This document shows, piece by piece, positions 35,332-46,187 of a stretch of DNA of 64,000 bases. The DNA comes from Arthrobacter agilis. GTDB taxonomy: Bacteria; Actinomycetota; Actinomycetes; Actinomycetales; Micrococcaceae. The stretch is taken from NCBI RefSeq assembly GCF_006494655.1, contig NZ_VHIM01000001.1:310001-374000 (forward strand), written 5' to 3'. The notes under the pieces were generated by a model. That model made no database searches. It saw only the letters and a list, made by a program, of their open reading frames with translations, and was not told the origin of the DNA. A program made the translations under genes and the position numbers. Position 1 is the stretch's first letter. Every line of letters begins with the position of its first letter.

Positions 35332-35599
35332 AATGCCTCCAGGAAAGAAATGCGCCACGGGGACGAATACCAGTGAGTGTCCATCACGGGTCACGATTGA
35401 TCCGAGGCTCTGTTTTCACTGAAGACCGTGGCGCCGCGACACCGTCGGTGCAGCACGTATGCGAACATCCTAAGGGCCAAGTGATGCGGAACACTATTCG
35501 ACCGGTCCGCCGTGCCCGATCGTTCGGCATTCGTTATGCGCAGGGTGCTGAGCAGGCAGAGGGGAGGGGCCCGCAACCCCGGAGGGGCGCGTTGCCCGC

Positions 35600-36805
35600 T
35601 CAGCGTTGGCCGCCGAGCACCGCCTGGAGGGCCGCAGCTGTCATCACACGGATGCCGTAGCCGATGGCGCGCTCGTCGGGCGCGTAGTCCCCCCGGTGCA
35701 GGTCGAACGTCTCACCCTGCGGGGTGCGCGTCCCGAGGCGCATCATGGCTCCCGGAACCTCCTGCGTCATCCACGCGAAATCCTCCCCACCCATCGACTG
35801 CGGGGTCAGGACGACGGCGCCCGCACCGAGCTCCGCGCGCGCGGCAGCCTCCAGCAGACCCGTTTCCGCCTCCTGGTTGACCACGGGGGGAACGCCACGG
35901 ATGTGCTCGAGCTTGACGTCGACACCGAAGGGAGCAGCGACCTCGCGGACGGCGCGGTCGAGCATCTCCCCCGCGGATTCCCAGGCCTCGCCGTCGAGAC
36001 AGCGCAGGGTGCCGGACATGAAGCCGTGAGCGGGGATGGCGTTCGGAGCGGAGCCCGCGTGGATCTGCCCCCAGACGACGGAGACGGCGCTGCGCACGTC
36101 GATACGGCGGGACAGGACGGCCGGGACGTTCACCGCGATGGTGGCCAGGGCGAAGACCAGGTCCTCGGTGAGGTGGGGGCGTGAGGTGTGGCCGCCCCGC
36201 CCGCTCAGCTCCACCCGGATGGTGTCCGATGCCGAGGTGATGGCGCCGATGCGCGTTCCCACGAGTCCGACGTCGATCCTGGGGTCGCAGTGCAGCGCGA
36301 GGATGCGCGGCAGCCCGACCAGCACGCCCTGGGCGATCACGTCGAGGGCCCCACCGGGCATCATCTCCTCGGCGGGCTGGAAGATGATGCGGACGGTGCC
36401 GGGCAACGGTGTGGTGGCATGGAGATCAGCGAGCACGAGTGCGACGCCGAGCATCACCGTCGTGTGGATGTCGTGCCCGCAGGCGTGCGTGACGCCGGGC
36501 GAGGCCGAGCGGAAGTCCAGCCCGGTCTCCTCCATGATGGGCAGGGCGTCGATGTCGGCCCGGAGCCCGAGCCGGAGCGGCCCGCTGCCGATGTCCACGA
36601 ACGCCCCGGTTCCCTCGAGCCGCTGCGGACGGAGCCCCGCCTGCTCGAGCCTCGCCACGATCAGGTCGGTGGTGCGCTGTTCCTTGTAGGAGAGCTCGGG
36701 GTGGCGGTGGATGTCACGGCGGATCGAGGTCAGTTCCGGGAGCAGCGGGGTGAGGGACGCCGCTACCCGGGAGGCAGGAGGGCTCTGGAGGCTGGACTTT
36801 TCCAC
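35600..36805 (-). CDS. M20 family amidohydrolase
   Basis: Metal-dependent amidohydrolase of the IAA-amino acid hydrolase/N-acyl-amino acid amidohydrolase group. The 401-residue protein has HACGHDIHTTVML (metal Cys/His and His), FQPAEEMMPGG (catalytic Glu pair), a small dimerisation domain with IRVELSGRGGHTSRPH, and SMGGEDFAWM near the C-terminus. The natural amide substrate is not predictable. GTG 36805 lies 6 nt after TAGGGT (36817-36812, minus strand), a leaderless arrangement, although GAGGGA in the gap could also act as a ribosome-binding site. Confidence 0.9.
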   Translation of the reverse strand: MEKSSLQSPPASRVAASLTPLLPELTSIRRDIHRHPELSYKEQRTTDLIVARLEQAGLRPQRLEGTGAFVDIGSGPLRLGLRADIDALPIMEETGLDFRSASPGVTHACGHDIHTTVMLGVALVLADLHATTPLPGTVRIIFQPAEEMMPGGALDVIAQGVLVGLPRILALHCDPRIDVGLVGTRIGAITSASDTIRVELSGRGGHTSRPHLTEDLVFALATIAVNVPAVLSRRIDVRSAVSVVWGQIHAGSAPNAIPAHGFMSGTLRCLDGEAWESAGEMLDRAVREVAAPFGVDVKLEHIRGVPPVVNQEAETGLLEAAARAELGAGAVVLTPQSMGGEDFAWMTQEVPGAMMRLGTRTPQGETFDLHRGDYAPDERAIGYGIRVMTAAALQAVLGGQR

Positions 36806-36904
36806 TCCCTCACCCTACCGATCCCCGCCGCCCGGACCCGCATGACCGGCGTCGGCCGCGTCACGCACCGGTCCCCGATCGCGCGGCCCGGTTGCCGCCG
36901 ACGG

Positions 36905-38044
36905 TCAGAGGACGTCGGTGTCGCCGCTGGCCCGGAGGCGCTCGACGGCCTTCTTGACCTCCTGCGCGTGCTCCTTGGTGGTCACGAGGAGCGCGTCGGG
37001 CGTGTCGACGATGACGACGTCGTCGATGCCGATGAGCGCGATGACGCGCTTGGTGTCCGAGACCACGATGCCGGAGGCGTTCTCGGAGAAGACGCGGGCG
37101 CCCTCGCCCATCACCGTCAGTTCGCTGTTCTCCTCGGCGGGGTTGAGGCGGCCGATCGCCGCGAAGTCCCCGACGTCGTCCCAGCTGAAGGCGCCGGGGA
37201 TCATGGCGACGTCACCGGCTGCGGCGGCCGGCTCCGCCACTGCATAGTCGATGGCGATCTTGGGAAGGGTCGGCCAGACGCGGCGTGCCACCTCGACGCG
37301 CTGCGGGGTGTCCCACGCCTCGGCGATCTCCATGAGCCCCGCGTAGAGCTCGGGCTCGTTCGCGGAGAGATGCTTGAGCATGAGGTCGACCGGCGCCACG
37401 AACATGCCGGCGTTCCACGAGTAGTTGCCGCTCTCCATGTAGCCGTCCGCGACCTCCTGTGAGGGCTTCTCGACGAACTCGATGACGGCGTGCGCGCTGG
37501 GTGCACCCTCGATGGCGAGGGGCTCACCCGCCCGGATGTACCCGAACCCCGTGGAGGGGTGCGTGGGCTCGATCCCGATGGTGACGATGTACCCCTGCGC
37601 CGCCGTGTGGATGGCTTCGCGCACGGCGTCCTGGAACACCTCGACCGGGGAGATCACCTGGTCGGCGGCGAAGGAGCCCATGATGATGCGCGGGTCGCGC
37701 TGGTGCAGGATGGCGGCCGCGAGCCCGATCGCGGCGCCGGAGTCCTTCGGCTCCGATTCCAGGACCAGATCGAGGTCCTCGATCTCGGGGAGCTGCTCCA
37801 GCACCGCGCGGCGGTGCACGATCCCGGTCACCACCATGGTGCGCCCGCCGCAGAGCGGTCGGAGGCGGTCGTAGGTGGCGCGGATCAGCGTGCTGCCGGA
37901 ACCGGTGAGGTCGTGCAGGAACTTCGGAGCTGCTGCACGGGACAGCGGCCAGAGGCGCGTGCCGGTGCCTCCCGCGGGAATCACGCCGTAGAAGCGCTCC
38001 AGCACGGCGTCAGGGGTGTGGGCTGCCGCCCTCTCGGTACTCAT
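36905..38044 (-). CDS. manC: Mannose-1-phosphate guanylyltransferase
   Basis: Makes GDP-mannose for mannosylated lipids and glycans. The 379-residue protein starts with the nucleotidyltransferase motif GVIPAGGTGTRLWPLSR, has the substrate motif FVEKPS and ends without the phosphomannose-isomerase domain, so it is the single-function type. ATG 38044 is 7 nt after TACCGT (38057-38052, minus strand), the leaderless pattern seen elsewhere here; a GTG at 38053 is an alternative. It is divergent from sdhC. Confidence 0.92.
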   Translation of the reverse strand: MSTERAAAHTPDAVLERFYGVIPAGGTGTRLWPLSRAAAPKFLHDLTGSGSTLIRATYDRLRPLCGGRTMVVTGIVHRRAVLEQLPEIEDLDLVLESEPKDSGAAIGLAAAILHQRDPRIIMGSFAADQVISPVEVFQDAVREAIHTAAQGYIVTIGIEPTHPSTGFGYIRAGEPLAIEGAPSAHAVIEFVEKPSQEVADGYMESGNYSWNAGMFVAPVDLMLKHLSANEPELYAGLMEIAEAWDTPQRVEVARRVWPTLPKIAIDYAVAEPAAAAGDVAMIPGAFSWDDVGDFAAIGRLNPAEENSELTVMGEGARVFSENASGIVVSDTKRVIALIGIDDVVIVDTPDALLVTTKEHAQEVKKAVERLRASGDTDVL

Positions 38045-38136
38045 CCGTTCCACGGTAACCGACGCACGGTGGCCGCCCGGAACCGTCGCACCCGCACCTG
38101 GGCCGACGCGGGTGTCAGCGGAGGCGTGACAGAGGG

Positions 38137-38155
38137 GTTAACAGGGGTGTTAACA
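38137..38155. repeat. Paired GTTAACA elements upstream of the sdh promoter
   Basis: GTTAACA occurs at 38137-38143 and again at 38149-38155, a 12-bp period, each preceded by a G-rich tract. They end 25 bp before the sdh -35 box, a position suited to an activator or repressor site. Confidence 0.4.
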
Positions 38156-38180
38156 AGGTCACAGGTGAGGGGCCCCTAAA

Positions 38181-38209
38181 TTGAACCGGAAGTGTCACCG
38201 GCCTAGATT
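38181..38209 (+). promoter_or_regulatory. Sigma-A promoter of sdhCDAB
   Basis: TTGAAC (38181-38186) and TAGATT (38204-38209) are 17 bp apart, the best promoter match in the window. The leader to sdhC is about 80 nt. Confidence 0.7.
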
Positions 38210-38294
38210 ATTCTTATCAGAAGAGTGCTGTCGCACCGGCGTAATCCCTGCGTATATCGCGCTAACGCCCATGCGATGCAGGGAGGTAATTTCA

Positions 38295-38690
38295 ATGCCG
38301 AAGACACTGACTAAGTCGCTGACACCAGCGGGCACCCTTTACCGCGGCCGGGAAGGCCAATGGTCCTGGGTGGCACACCGCATCACCGGAGTGGTGATCT
38401 TCTTCTTCCTCCTGGTCCACGTGCTGGACACGTCGCTCGTGCGCGTCTCGCCGGAAGCCTATGACGCGGTGATCGCCTCCTACAAGAACCCCATCATGGG
38501 CCTGGGAGAGCTGGGCCTCGTGGCAGCGATCGTCTTCCACGCCTTCAACGGCATCCGCGTCATCCTGGTGGACTTCTGGAAGAAGGGCCCCAAGTACCAC
38601 CGCCAGATGCTCTGGAGCGTCGTAGGCCTCTGGGCGGTCGTCATGATCGCCTTCTCGATCCGCCATCTCTCGCACGTCTTCGGAGGTTAG
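38295..38690 (+). CDS. sdhC: Succinate dehydrogenase cytochrome b556 subunit
   Basis: Membrane anchor subunit of complex II that binds heme and quinone with SdhD. The 131-residue protein has three helices and the family motif QWSWVAHRITGVVIFFFLLVHVLD (His residues suited to heme or quinone contacts), then FHAFNGIRVILVDF. ATG 38295 follows GGGAGGT at 38281-38287; longer in-frame readings would overlap the promoter. First gene of sdhCDAB. Confidence 0.95.
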   Translation: MPKTLTKSLTPAGTLYRGREGQWSWVAHRITGVVIFFFLLVHVLDTSLVRVSPEAYDAVIASYKNPIMGLGELGLVAAIVFHAFNGIRVILVDFWKKGPKYHRQMLWSVVGLWAVVMIAFSIRHLSHVFGG

Positions 38691-38695
38691 TACCC

Positions 38696-39163
38696 ATGGC
38701 TACCCCAACCATTGAAAGCCCCCGTTCCGGCCGTGTGGCGCCGGGCTACTCACGCACCCAGGGCTCCCGCGGCAACTTCGAGATGATCGCATGGCTCTTC
38801 ATGCGCATCTCCGGCGCCATCCTCGTGGTCCTGATCTTCGTCCACCTGTATGTGAACCTGGTGGCCGGTGACGGCATCAGTGGCATCGACTTCGGCTTCG
38901 TGGCCGGTAAGTGGGCCAGTCCCGTCTGGCAGATCTGGGACCTGACGATGCTGTGGCTCGCGATGCTGCACGGGACGAACGGCATCCGGGTGATCATCAA
39001 CGACTACGCCGAGAAGAACAGCACCCGCATGTGGCTCAAGGGTGTCCTGTACACCTCGACCGTCGTGATCGTCGTGCTCGGCACCCTCGTGATCTTCACC
39101 TTCGATCCCTGCCCCGTCGTCAACGGCGTCGCCCACGTCGCGGACTACTGCCCCGCCCCGTAA
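38696..39163 (+). CDS. sdhD: Succinate dehydrogenase hydrophobic membrane anchor
   Basis: Second membrane anchor of complex II. The 155-residue protein has a polar 25-residue N-terminus, three helices, the heme-ligand type His in FVHLYVNLV, and MLHGTNGIRVIINDYAEKN, parallel to the SdhC loop. It starts 5 bp after sdhC. The C-terminus is Cys-containing and external. Confidence 0.94.
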   Translation: MATPTIESPRSGRVAPGYSRTQGSRGNFEMIAWLFMRISGAILVVLIFVHLYVNLVAGDGISGIDFGFVAGKWASPVWQIWDLTMLWLAMLHGTNGIRVIINDYAEKNSTRMWLKGVLYTSTVVIVVLGTLVIFTFDPCPVVNGVAHVADYCPAP

Positions 39164-39249
39164 CACCTGCCGCAGCGCGGCACGACCGCATGGAGTGGCT
39201 CCGGGCCCACCGTGCACCCCCACCGGTTTCAACAGAAAGAGCGACCAGC

Positions 39250-41028
39250 ATGCAGGTCCACAAGTACGACGTCGTCATCGTCGGCGCGGGTGGCGCGGGA
39301 ATGCGCGCAGCCATCGAGTCGGGGCAGCGGGCCCGCACCGCCGTCCTGACGAAGCTCTACCCCACCCGTTCCCACACGGGCGCGGCGCAGGGCGGGATGT
39401 GCGCGGCCCTCGCCAACGTCGAAGAGGACAACTGGGAGTGGCACACCTTCGACACCGTCAAGGGCGGCGACTACCTCGTGGACCAGGACGCGGCCGAGGT
39501 CATGGCGAAGGAAGCCATCGAGGCCGTGCTGGACCTGGAGAAGATGGGCCTGCCGTTCAACCGGACGCCCGAGGGCCGGATCGATCAGCGGCGCTTCGGC
39601 GGACACACGCGTGACCACGGTAAGGCACCGGTCCGCCGCTCCTGCTACGCCGCCGACCGCACGGGTCACATGATCCTGCAGACCCTGTACCAGAACTGCG
39701 TGAAGCACAACGTCGAGTTCTACAACGAGTACTACGTGCTCGACCTGCTCATGGTCGACCAGGAAGTCACGGTCGACGGCGAGACGCGGATCGAGAAGCG
39801 CGCTGCCGGCGTGGTCTCGTACGACCTCGCCTCGGGCGAACTCCACATCTTCCAGGCCAAGTCGATCGTGTTCGCCTCGGGCGGTGTCGGCAAGGTCTAC
39901 AAGACCACCTCGAACGCGCACACCCTCACCGGTGACGGCATGGGCATCGCGTTCCGTCGCGGCATCCCCCTCGAGGACATGGAGTTCTTCCAGTTCCATC
40001 CGACCGGCCTGGCCGGCCTCGGTATCCTCCTCTCCGAAGCGGCCCGTGGCGAGGGCGCGATCCTGCGCAACTCGGAGGGCGAGCGCTTCATGGAGCGTTA
40101 CGCACCGACCATCAAGGACCTGGCACCGCGCGACATCGTGGCGCGCTCGATGGCCAACGAGGTCCGTGAGGGACGCGGAGCCGGGCCGAACAAGGACTAC
40201 GTCCTGCTCGACCTCACGCACCTCGAGCCCGCGCACATCGACGCGAAGCTTCCCGACATCACGGAGTTCGCCCGCACGTATCTCGGTGTGGAGCCCTACA
40301 CCGAGCCGGTCCCCGTGTTCCCCACGGCGCACTACGCGATGGGCGGCATCCCGACCAACATCAAGGCGGAGGTCCTCGCGGACAACGACACCGTGGTACC
40401 CGGCCTGTACGCCGCCGGTGAGGTGGCCTGCGTATCGGTCCACGGGTCCAACCGGCTCGGCACGAACTCGCTCCTCGACATCAACGTGTTCGGCAAGCGG
40501 GCAGGCATCGCCGCCGCCGAATACGCCCTGACGGCCGATTTCGTGGAGATCCCCGAGAACCCCACCGCGGAGACCGAGGAACTGCTCGACCGCGCGCGGA
40601 GCTCGGAGGGCGGCGAGCGGGTCGCACTGATCCGCAAGGAGCTCCAGGACATCATGGACGCCAACGTCCAGGTGTTCCGGACGGAGGAGACCCTCCTCGA
40701 GGCGCTGAGCGTCATCGACTCGCTCGAGGAGCGGTACACCCGGATCACGGTGCAGGACAAGGGCAAACGCTTCAACCTGGACCTGCTCGAGGCGGTGGAG
40801 CTCGGCTTCCTGCTCGACATGGCGAAGGTCATGACGGCGGCGGCCCTGCACCGGAAGGAGTCGCGCGGCGGACACTTCCGGGAGGACTTCCCCGAGCGTG
40901 ACGACGAGAATTTCATGACCCATTCCATGGCCTACAAGGATCCCAGCGCTGTTCGGACGAGCGGCGTGCGCCTTGAGACCAAACCGGTAATCTTCACCCG
41001 ATACCAGCCCATGGAGCGTAAGTACTGA
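39250..41028 (+). CDS. sdhA: Succinate dehydrogenase flavoprotein subunit
   Basis: Oxidises succinate to fumarate with covalently bound FAD at the cytoplasmic face. The 592-residue protein has the FAD motif VVIVGAGGAGMRAAIE, the flavin-linking His in RSHTGAAQGGMCAAL, the substrate region HPTGLAGLGILLSEAARGEGA, and VSVHGSNRLGTNSLLD. ATG 39250 is preceded by AGAAAGAG; the frame is open further upstream, but that part lies in sdhD. It shares one base with sdhB (TGATG). Confidence 0.97.
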   Translation: MQVHKYDVVIVGAGGAGMRAAIESGQRARTAVLTKLYPTRSHTGAAQGGMCAALANVEEDNWEWHTFDTVKGGDYLVDQDAAEVMAKEAIEAVLDLEKMGLPFNRTPEGRIDQRRFGGHTRDHGKAPVRRSCYAADRTGHMILQTLYQNCVKHNVEFYNEYYVLDLLMVDQEVTVDGETRIEKRAAGVVSYDLASGELHIFQAKSIVFASGGVGKVYKTTSNAHTLTGDGMGIAFRRGIPLEDMEFFQFHPTGLAGLGILLSEAARGEGAILRNSEGERFMERYAPTIKDLAPRDIVARSMANEVREGRGAGPNKDYVLLDLTHLEPAHIDAKLPDITEFARTYLGVEPYTEPVPVFPTAHYAMGGIPTNIKAEVLADNDTVVPGLYAAGEVACVSVHGSNRLGTNSLLDINVFGKRAGIAAAEYALTADFVEIPENPTAETEELLDRARSSEGGERVALIRKELQDIMDANVQVFRTEETLLEALSVIDSLEERYTRITVQDKGKRFNLDLLEAVELGFLLDMAKVMTAAALHRKESRGGHFREDFPERDDENFMTHSMAYKDPSAVRTSGVRLETKPVIFTRYQPMERKY

Positions 41029-41816
41029 TGAGCACTGAAACGATGGAGAAGGAGCCGGCCTCCAAGGTCGAGCTCGCACCCGGTGTCGGTGGCGGCGGAG
41101 AGATCCCCACCTTCGACATCACCCTGAAGGTCCGCCGCTACAACCCCGAGGTGTCCGACGACGCCCACTGGGACGAGTGGCAGCTGACCATGTACGGCAC
41201 GGACCGTGTGCTGGATGCACTGCACAAGGTGAAGTGGGAGCACGACGGCACCGTCTCGTTCCGCCGCTCCTGCGCGCACGGCGTCTGCGGATCGGATGCC
41301 ATGCGCATCAACGGTCGCAACCGCCTGGCCTGCAAGACCCTGCTCAAGGATCTCGACACATCCAAGCCCATCCTCGTGGAACCGATCAAGGGCCTGCCGG
41401 TGGAGAAGGACCTGATCGTGGACATGGAGCCGTTCTTCCAGTCCTACCGGGAGATCATGCCGTTCCTGATCAGCAAGGGTCACGAGCCCACCAAGGAGCG
41501 CCTGCAGTCCTCCGAGGAGCGCGAACGGTACGACGACACCACCAAGTGCATCCTGTGTGCCGCATGCACGTCGTCCTGCCCCGTGTTCTGGACCGACGGC
41601 CAGTACTTCGGCCCTGCTGCGATCGTGAACGCGCACCGCTTCATCTTCGACTCGCGTGATGATGCGGGCGACATGCGCCTGGAGATCCTCAACGACAAGG
41701 AGGGCGTCTGGCGCTGCCGGACCACCTTCAACTGCTCCGAGGCCTGCCCGCGCGGCATCCAGGTGACCAAGGCCATCTCCGAGGTCAAGCAGGCCATCCT
41801 GACCCGCAAGGTCTGA
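41028..41816 (+). CDS. sdhB: Succinate dehydrogenase iron-sulfur subunit
   Basis: Carries electrons from FAD to quinone through three Fe-S clusters. The 262-residue protein shows the 2Fe-2S ligands in RRSCAHGVCGSDAMRINGRN plus a following Cys, the 4Fe-4S ligands CILCAACTSSCP and the 3Fe-4S region FNCSEACPRGIQ with an earlier Cys. A 25-residue polar N-terminus precedes the ferredoxin fold. Last gene of the operon, followed by a terminator. Confidence 0.97.
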   Translation: MSTETMEKEPASKVELAPGVGGGGEIPTFDITLKVRRYNPEVSDDAHWDEWQLTMYGTDRVLDALHKVKWEHDGTVSFRRSCAHGVCGSDAMRINGRNRLACKTLLKDLDTSKPILVEPIKGLPVEKDLIVDMEPFFQSYREIMPFLISKGHEPTKERLQSSEERERYDDTTKCILCAACTSSCPVFWTDGQYFGPAAIVNAHRFIFDSRDDAGDMRLEILNDKEGVWRCRTTFNCSEACPRGIQVTKAISEVKQAILTRKV

Positions 41817-41861
41817 GCTCCACCACCCCGGCTGGGTCCTGCAGCACGCAGACCCTGATAC

Positions 41862-41901
41862 GACGAAGGGCGGCCCGTTCCACGACGAGCCGCCCTTCGT
41901 C
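41862..41901. terminator. Bidirectional terminator between sdhB and the yihY-like gene
   Basis: GACGAAGGGCGGC (41862-41874) pairs with GCCGCCCTTCGTC (41889-41901) around a 14-nt loop between convergent genes. Confidence 0.8.
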
Positions 41902-41916
41902 ATGTCGGGGTCGGGA

Positions 41917-43002
41917 TCAGGTCTGGGTCCCCCGGCGGCTCCGCTGCCTCAGCGTTCCCGCCTTGGCCCGGTGCCGCCGCTGCTGAGCCACCTCCTCGTC
42001 GGCCGAGGCCACGGCACACCATGCCGTCGCGACGAGATACACCTGGCTGAGGAGGAAGAACCAGATGAACAGGGCGAGGATCACGGCGAACGAGAGCAGC
42101 AGTGGATTGCTGAAGCTGCCGAGGATCTGGGTCGAGAAGGTCCGCAGCAGCGTGCTTCCAAGACCCGCGATCATGGCGCCCTGCAGCAGGATGGACCGCG
42201 GCATGTCGATCTCCGAGGCCGAGCGGAGCAGCACCACGGCCACGAGGGTGTCCAGGATGATCATCAGCAGGAATCCGGCCCCCTGCGTCAGCACCTGACT
42301 CACGCCCTCGAGATCCAGGAAGGACAGCACGGCTCCCAGCGTGTTGTTCGCGACCACGCCGAGCGCCGTGGTGACCAGCATGATGACCCCGAGCACCAGG
42401 AGCGTCCCGAGATCCCGCATCCGGAGCAGGACCGGATGGACCGCGACCGGTCGGAGCGCGAAGATTCCCCGCATCGCCTGTCGCATCCCGCCGATCCAGC
42501 CGAGGGATGTCACCACCATGACGGCCGCGGACACCACGATCGCCCACCCCAGGCCGCTCGTCGCGGAGAAGAGCGCGGTCGCGGTGAGCAGGCCCTCCTG
42601 CTCCCCCGGGATCTTGATCAGGCCCGGGACGGACCGGTCGAGAGCATCGATCGCGATGTCCCGTAGCACGTCGTTCCCGGCGATCACGATGCCGAGTGTC
42701 GCGAAGCCCACGACCAGCAGGGCCGCGATCGCGAAGAACAGCCGGTACGCCAGGCCCGCCGCCATGAGCGGCCCGCGCCGCTGGACGTAGAGCTGGAGGA
42801 CCCGCACGGGTCGCAGGAGATTGAGACGGGACAGCACCAGGTCGGTCCGGGCGAACAGCAGCTCGATCCCGCCGACCCCCGAGCGTGTCAGGCGCCCAGT
42901 GCGGACCTGGGCGTCGATGGCCTTGCGGCGCAGGTCCGGAAGACTCGCCGGGGACGGCCGGTCAATCTCGGGCGGCTTCGGAGCCGTCAGTGTCCTCGCC
43001 AA
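41917..43002 (-). CDS. YihY/virulence factor BrkB family membrane protein
   Basis: Polytopic membrane protein once mis-assigned as RNase BN; function unknown. The 361-residue protein has a polar N-terminal 75 residues, then about six helices with the family features GPLMAAGLAYRLFFAIAALL and ILALFIWFFLLSQVYLVATAW, and a basic tail. TTG 43002 is chosen because GGGAGGAG lies 7 nt upstream. It overlaps the RNA ligase-like gene by 41 nt and is last in the xthA-trpS-ligase-yihY run. Confidence 0.88.
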   Translation of the reverse strand: MARTLTAPKPPEIDRPSPASLPDLRRKAIDAQVRTGRLTRSGVGGIELLFARTDLVLSRLNLLRPVRVLQLYVQRRGPLMAAGLAYRLFFAIAALLVVGFATLGIVIAGNDVLRDIAIDALDRSVPGLIKIPGEQEGLLTATALFSATSGLGWAIVVSAAVMVVTSLGWIGGMRQAMRGIFALRPVAVHPVLLRMRDLGTLLVLGVIMLVTTALGVVANNTLGAVLSFLDLEGVSQVLTQGAGFLLMIILDTLVAVVLLRSASEIDMPRSILLQGAMIAGLGSTLLRTFSTQILGSFSNPLLLSFAVILALFIWFFLLSQVYLVATAWCAVASADEEVAQQRRHRAKAGTLRQRSRRGTQT

Positions 43003-43489
43003 AGTGCAGCTCCTCCCTCAGCTTCCAGAGGCCCGATGGGACATGCTCGTACAGTCCCATCGAGCGTACGTCGAACGAGGCCTCGAAGGACCGCAGTTCG
43101 TCGATGGCAGCATCCATGCCGGCCTCGGACACATCATGGGCCACTGTGACGTGCGGGTGGAAGGGGAAGTCGAGGTCGCGGTCGAGCGGTCCTGTCTGGA
43201 GTCGGGAATGGAGCTCCACGCACTCGTCGAAGCCGTCGACGATCCGGAGGAACACCACGGGTGAGACGGGGCGGAAGGACCCCGTGCCGAACAACCGCAC
43301 CGTGAAGGGTCGTTGCCCACCCGCGACGGTCCGCACATGGGCGATGGTGGCGTCCCAGTCGGACGCCGGCGTCGTCGTGATCAGTGTGATGTGCGGCGGG
43401 ACCACGGCAGCCATCGGGTCGCCGAACGACGCCCGCCACGCCTCGAGCAGTCCCGCGAGCGGATCGGGGATCGGAATGGTGATGCCCAC
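42962..43489 (-). CDS. 2'-5' RNA ligase/cyclic phosphodiesterase superfamily protein
   Basis: 2H phosphoesterase likely acting on RNA 2',3'-cyclic ends or related substrates. The two catalytic HxT motifs are present: PPHITLI and FHPHVTVAHD. GTG 43489 gives 175 residues, the usual size, and follows GGGAGG by 7 nt. An ATG at 43561 would prepend 24 Ser/Pro/Gly-rich residues. It lies between trpS and the yihY-like gene. Confidence 0.85.
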   Translation of the reverse strand: MGITIPIPDPLAGLLEAWRASFGDPMAAVVPPHITLITTTPASDWDATIAHVRTVAGGQRPFTVRLFGTGSFRPVSPVVFLRIVDGFDECVELHSRLQTGPLDRDLDFPFHPHVTVAHDVSEAGMDAAIDELRSFEASFDVRSMGLYEHVPSGLWKLREELHFGEDTDGSEAARD

Positions 43490-43564
43490 GCAGCTCCCTC
43501 CCGGTCCGCTCGGCGACGGGACTGCCGCCGTCGGACTGGAGTGGAGCGAGGAGGAGCACATGGT

Positions 43565-45473
<1,909 letters not shown>

Positions 45474-45527
45474 TCGATCAACCTTACCCCGCAGGGCATG
45501 TCGCATCATCCTGGCGGGCCGCGACGA

Positions 45528-46016
45528 TCAGTCGACGACGGTGCCCTCGACGGGCCCTTCGCCGGAGGTCTTCATCATGGATCGCGCGTTGTGCGAGGTG
45601 ATCTCGATGGTCTCGAGGGCGCGCTCCACCATCCCCTCGTCCGTGCCGAGATACTCGCGCACCACGCCGACCTGCACCTGCACGATCTTGAAGCTGTGAT
45701 CGAGCTTCAGGTCCCGCGCGCGGTCCACGGCGACCGGCGCCGTGCCCTGCGACCCTGCCGCACCGAAACCGCCGTGGGCCTGTAGCCGTTCTGCTGCCTT
45801 GCGTGCAGCACCCCTGAGACTCAGCACCACGTAGGTGAAGATGAGCAGCCACCCGAGCGAGATGATGACCACGAGCCATCCGATCACGTCGTTCTGGTTG
45901 GCGGCGAACACCACGGCGACGAGGAACACCACCAGCATCACCGCCATCCCGGCACTGCCCATGCGCATACTGACACCCCGGCCCGCAGGCCGCCCATCGC
46001 TCCCTAGAGACTGCAT
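45528..46016 (-). CDS. Hypothetical two-helix membrane protein
   Basis: Not recognised. The 162-residue product has two adjacent hydrophobic helices (about residues 24-42 and 46-66, the latter LVVIISLGWLLIFTYVVLSL), a basic region, and a soluble C-terminal part (RDLKLDHSFKIVQVQVGVVREYLGTDEGMVERALETIEITSHNARSM) that looks helical and conserved. ATG 46016 follows GGGAGA. It precedes xthA on the same strand with 54 bp between. Confidence 0.7.
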   Translation of the reverse strand: MQSLGSDGRPAGRGVSMRMGSAGMAVMLVVFLVAVVFAANQNDVIGWLVVIISLGWLLIFTYVVLSLRGAARKAAERLQAHGGFGAAGSQGTAPVAVDRARDLKLDHSFKIVQVQVGVVREYLGTDEGMVERALETIEITSHNARSMMKTSGEGPVEGTVVD

Positions 46017-46187
46017 GGGTCCATTCTCCCGTATCGTGCCGGCACCCCCTGCTCCTTCCACCGCGGGCGAACTGTCAGGGAGTTCGAAGGTTTTTCCCAT
46101 CCGGCCCCATCCGTGATGCCGGTCACCCCGAAGTACAGTCACGCGCGCCCCACGGTGCGCTTCATTCGCACACTGGAGGAGTACCCC

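Noticed and set aside
35400-35599. Riboswitch before the nucleoside importer
   Set aside because: The 270-bp gap between the M20 gene and the BMP gene contains only loose G/C hairpins and no known purine or other aptamer motif that I can recognise.
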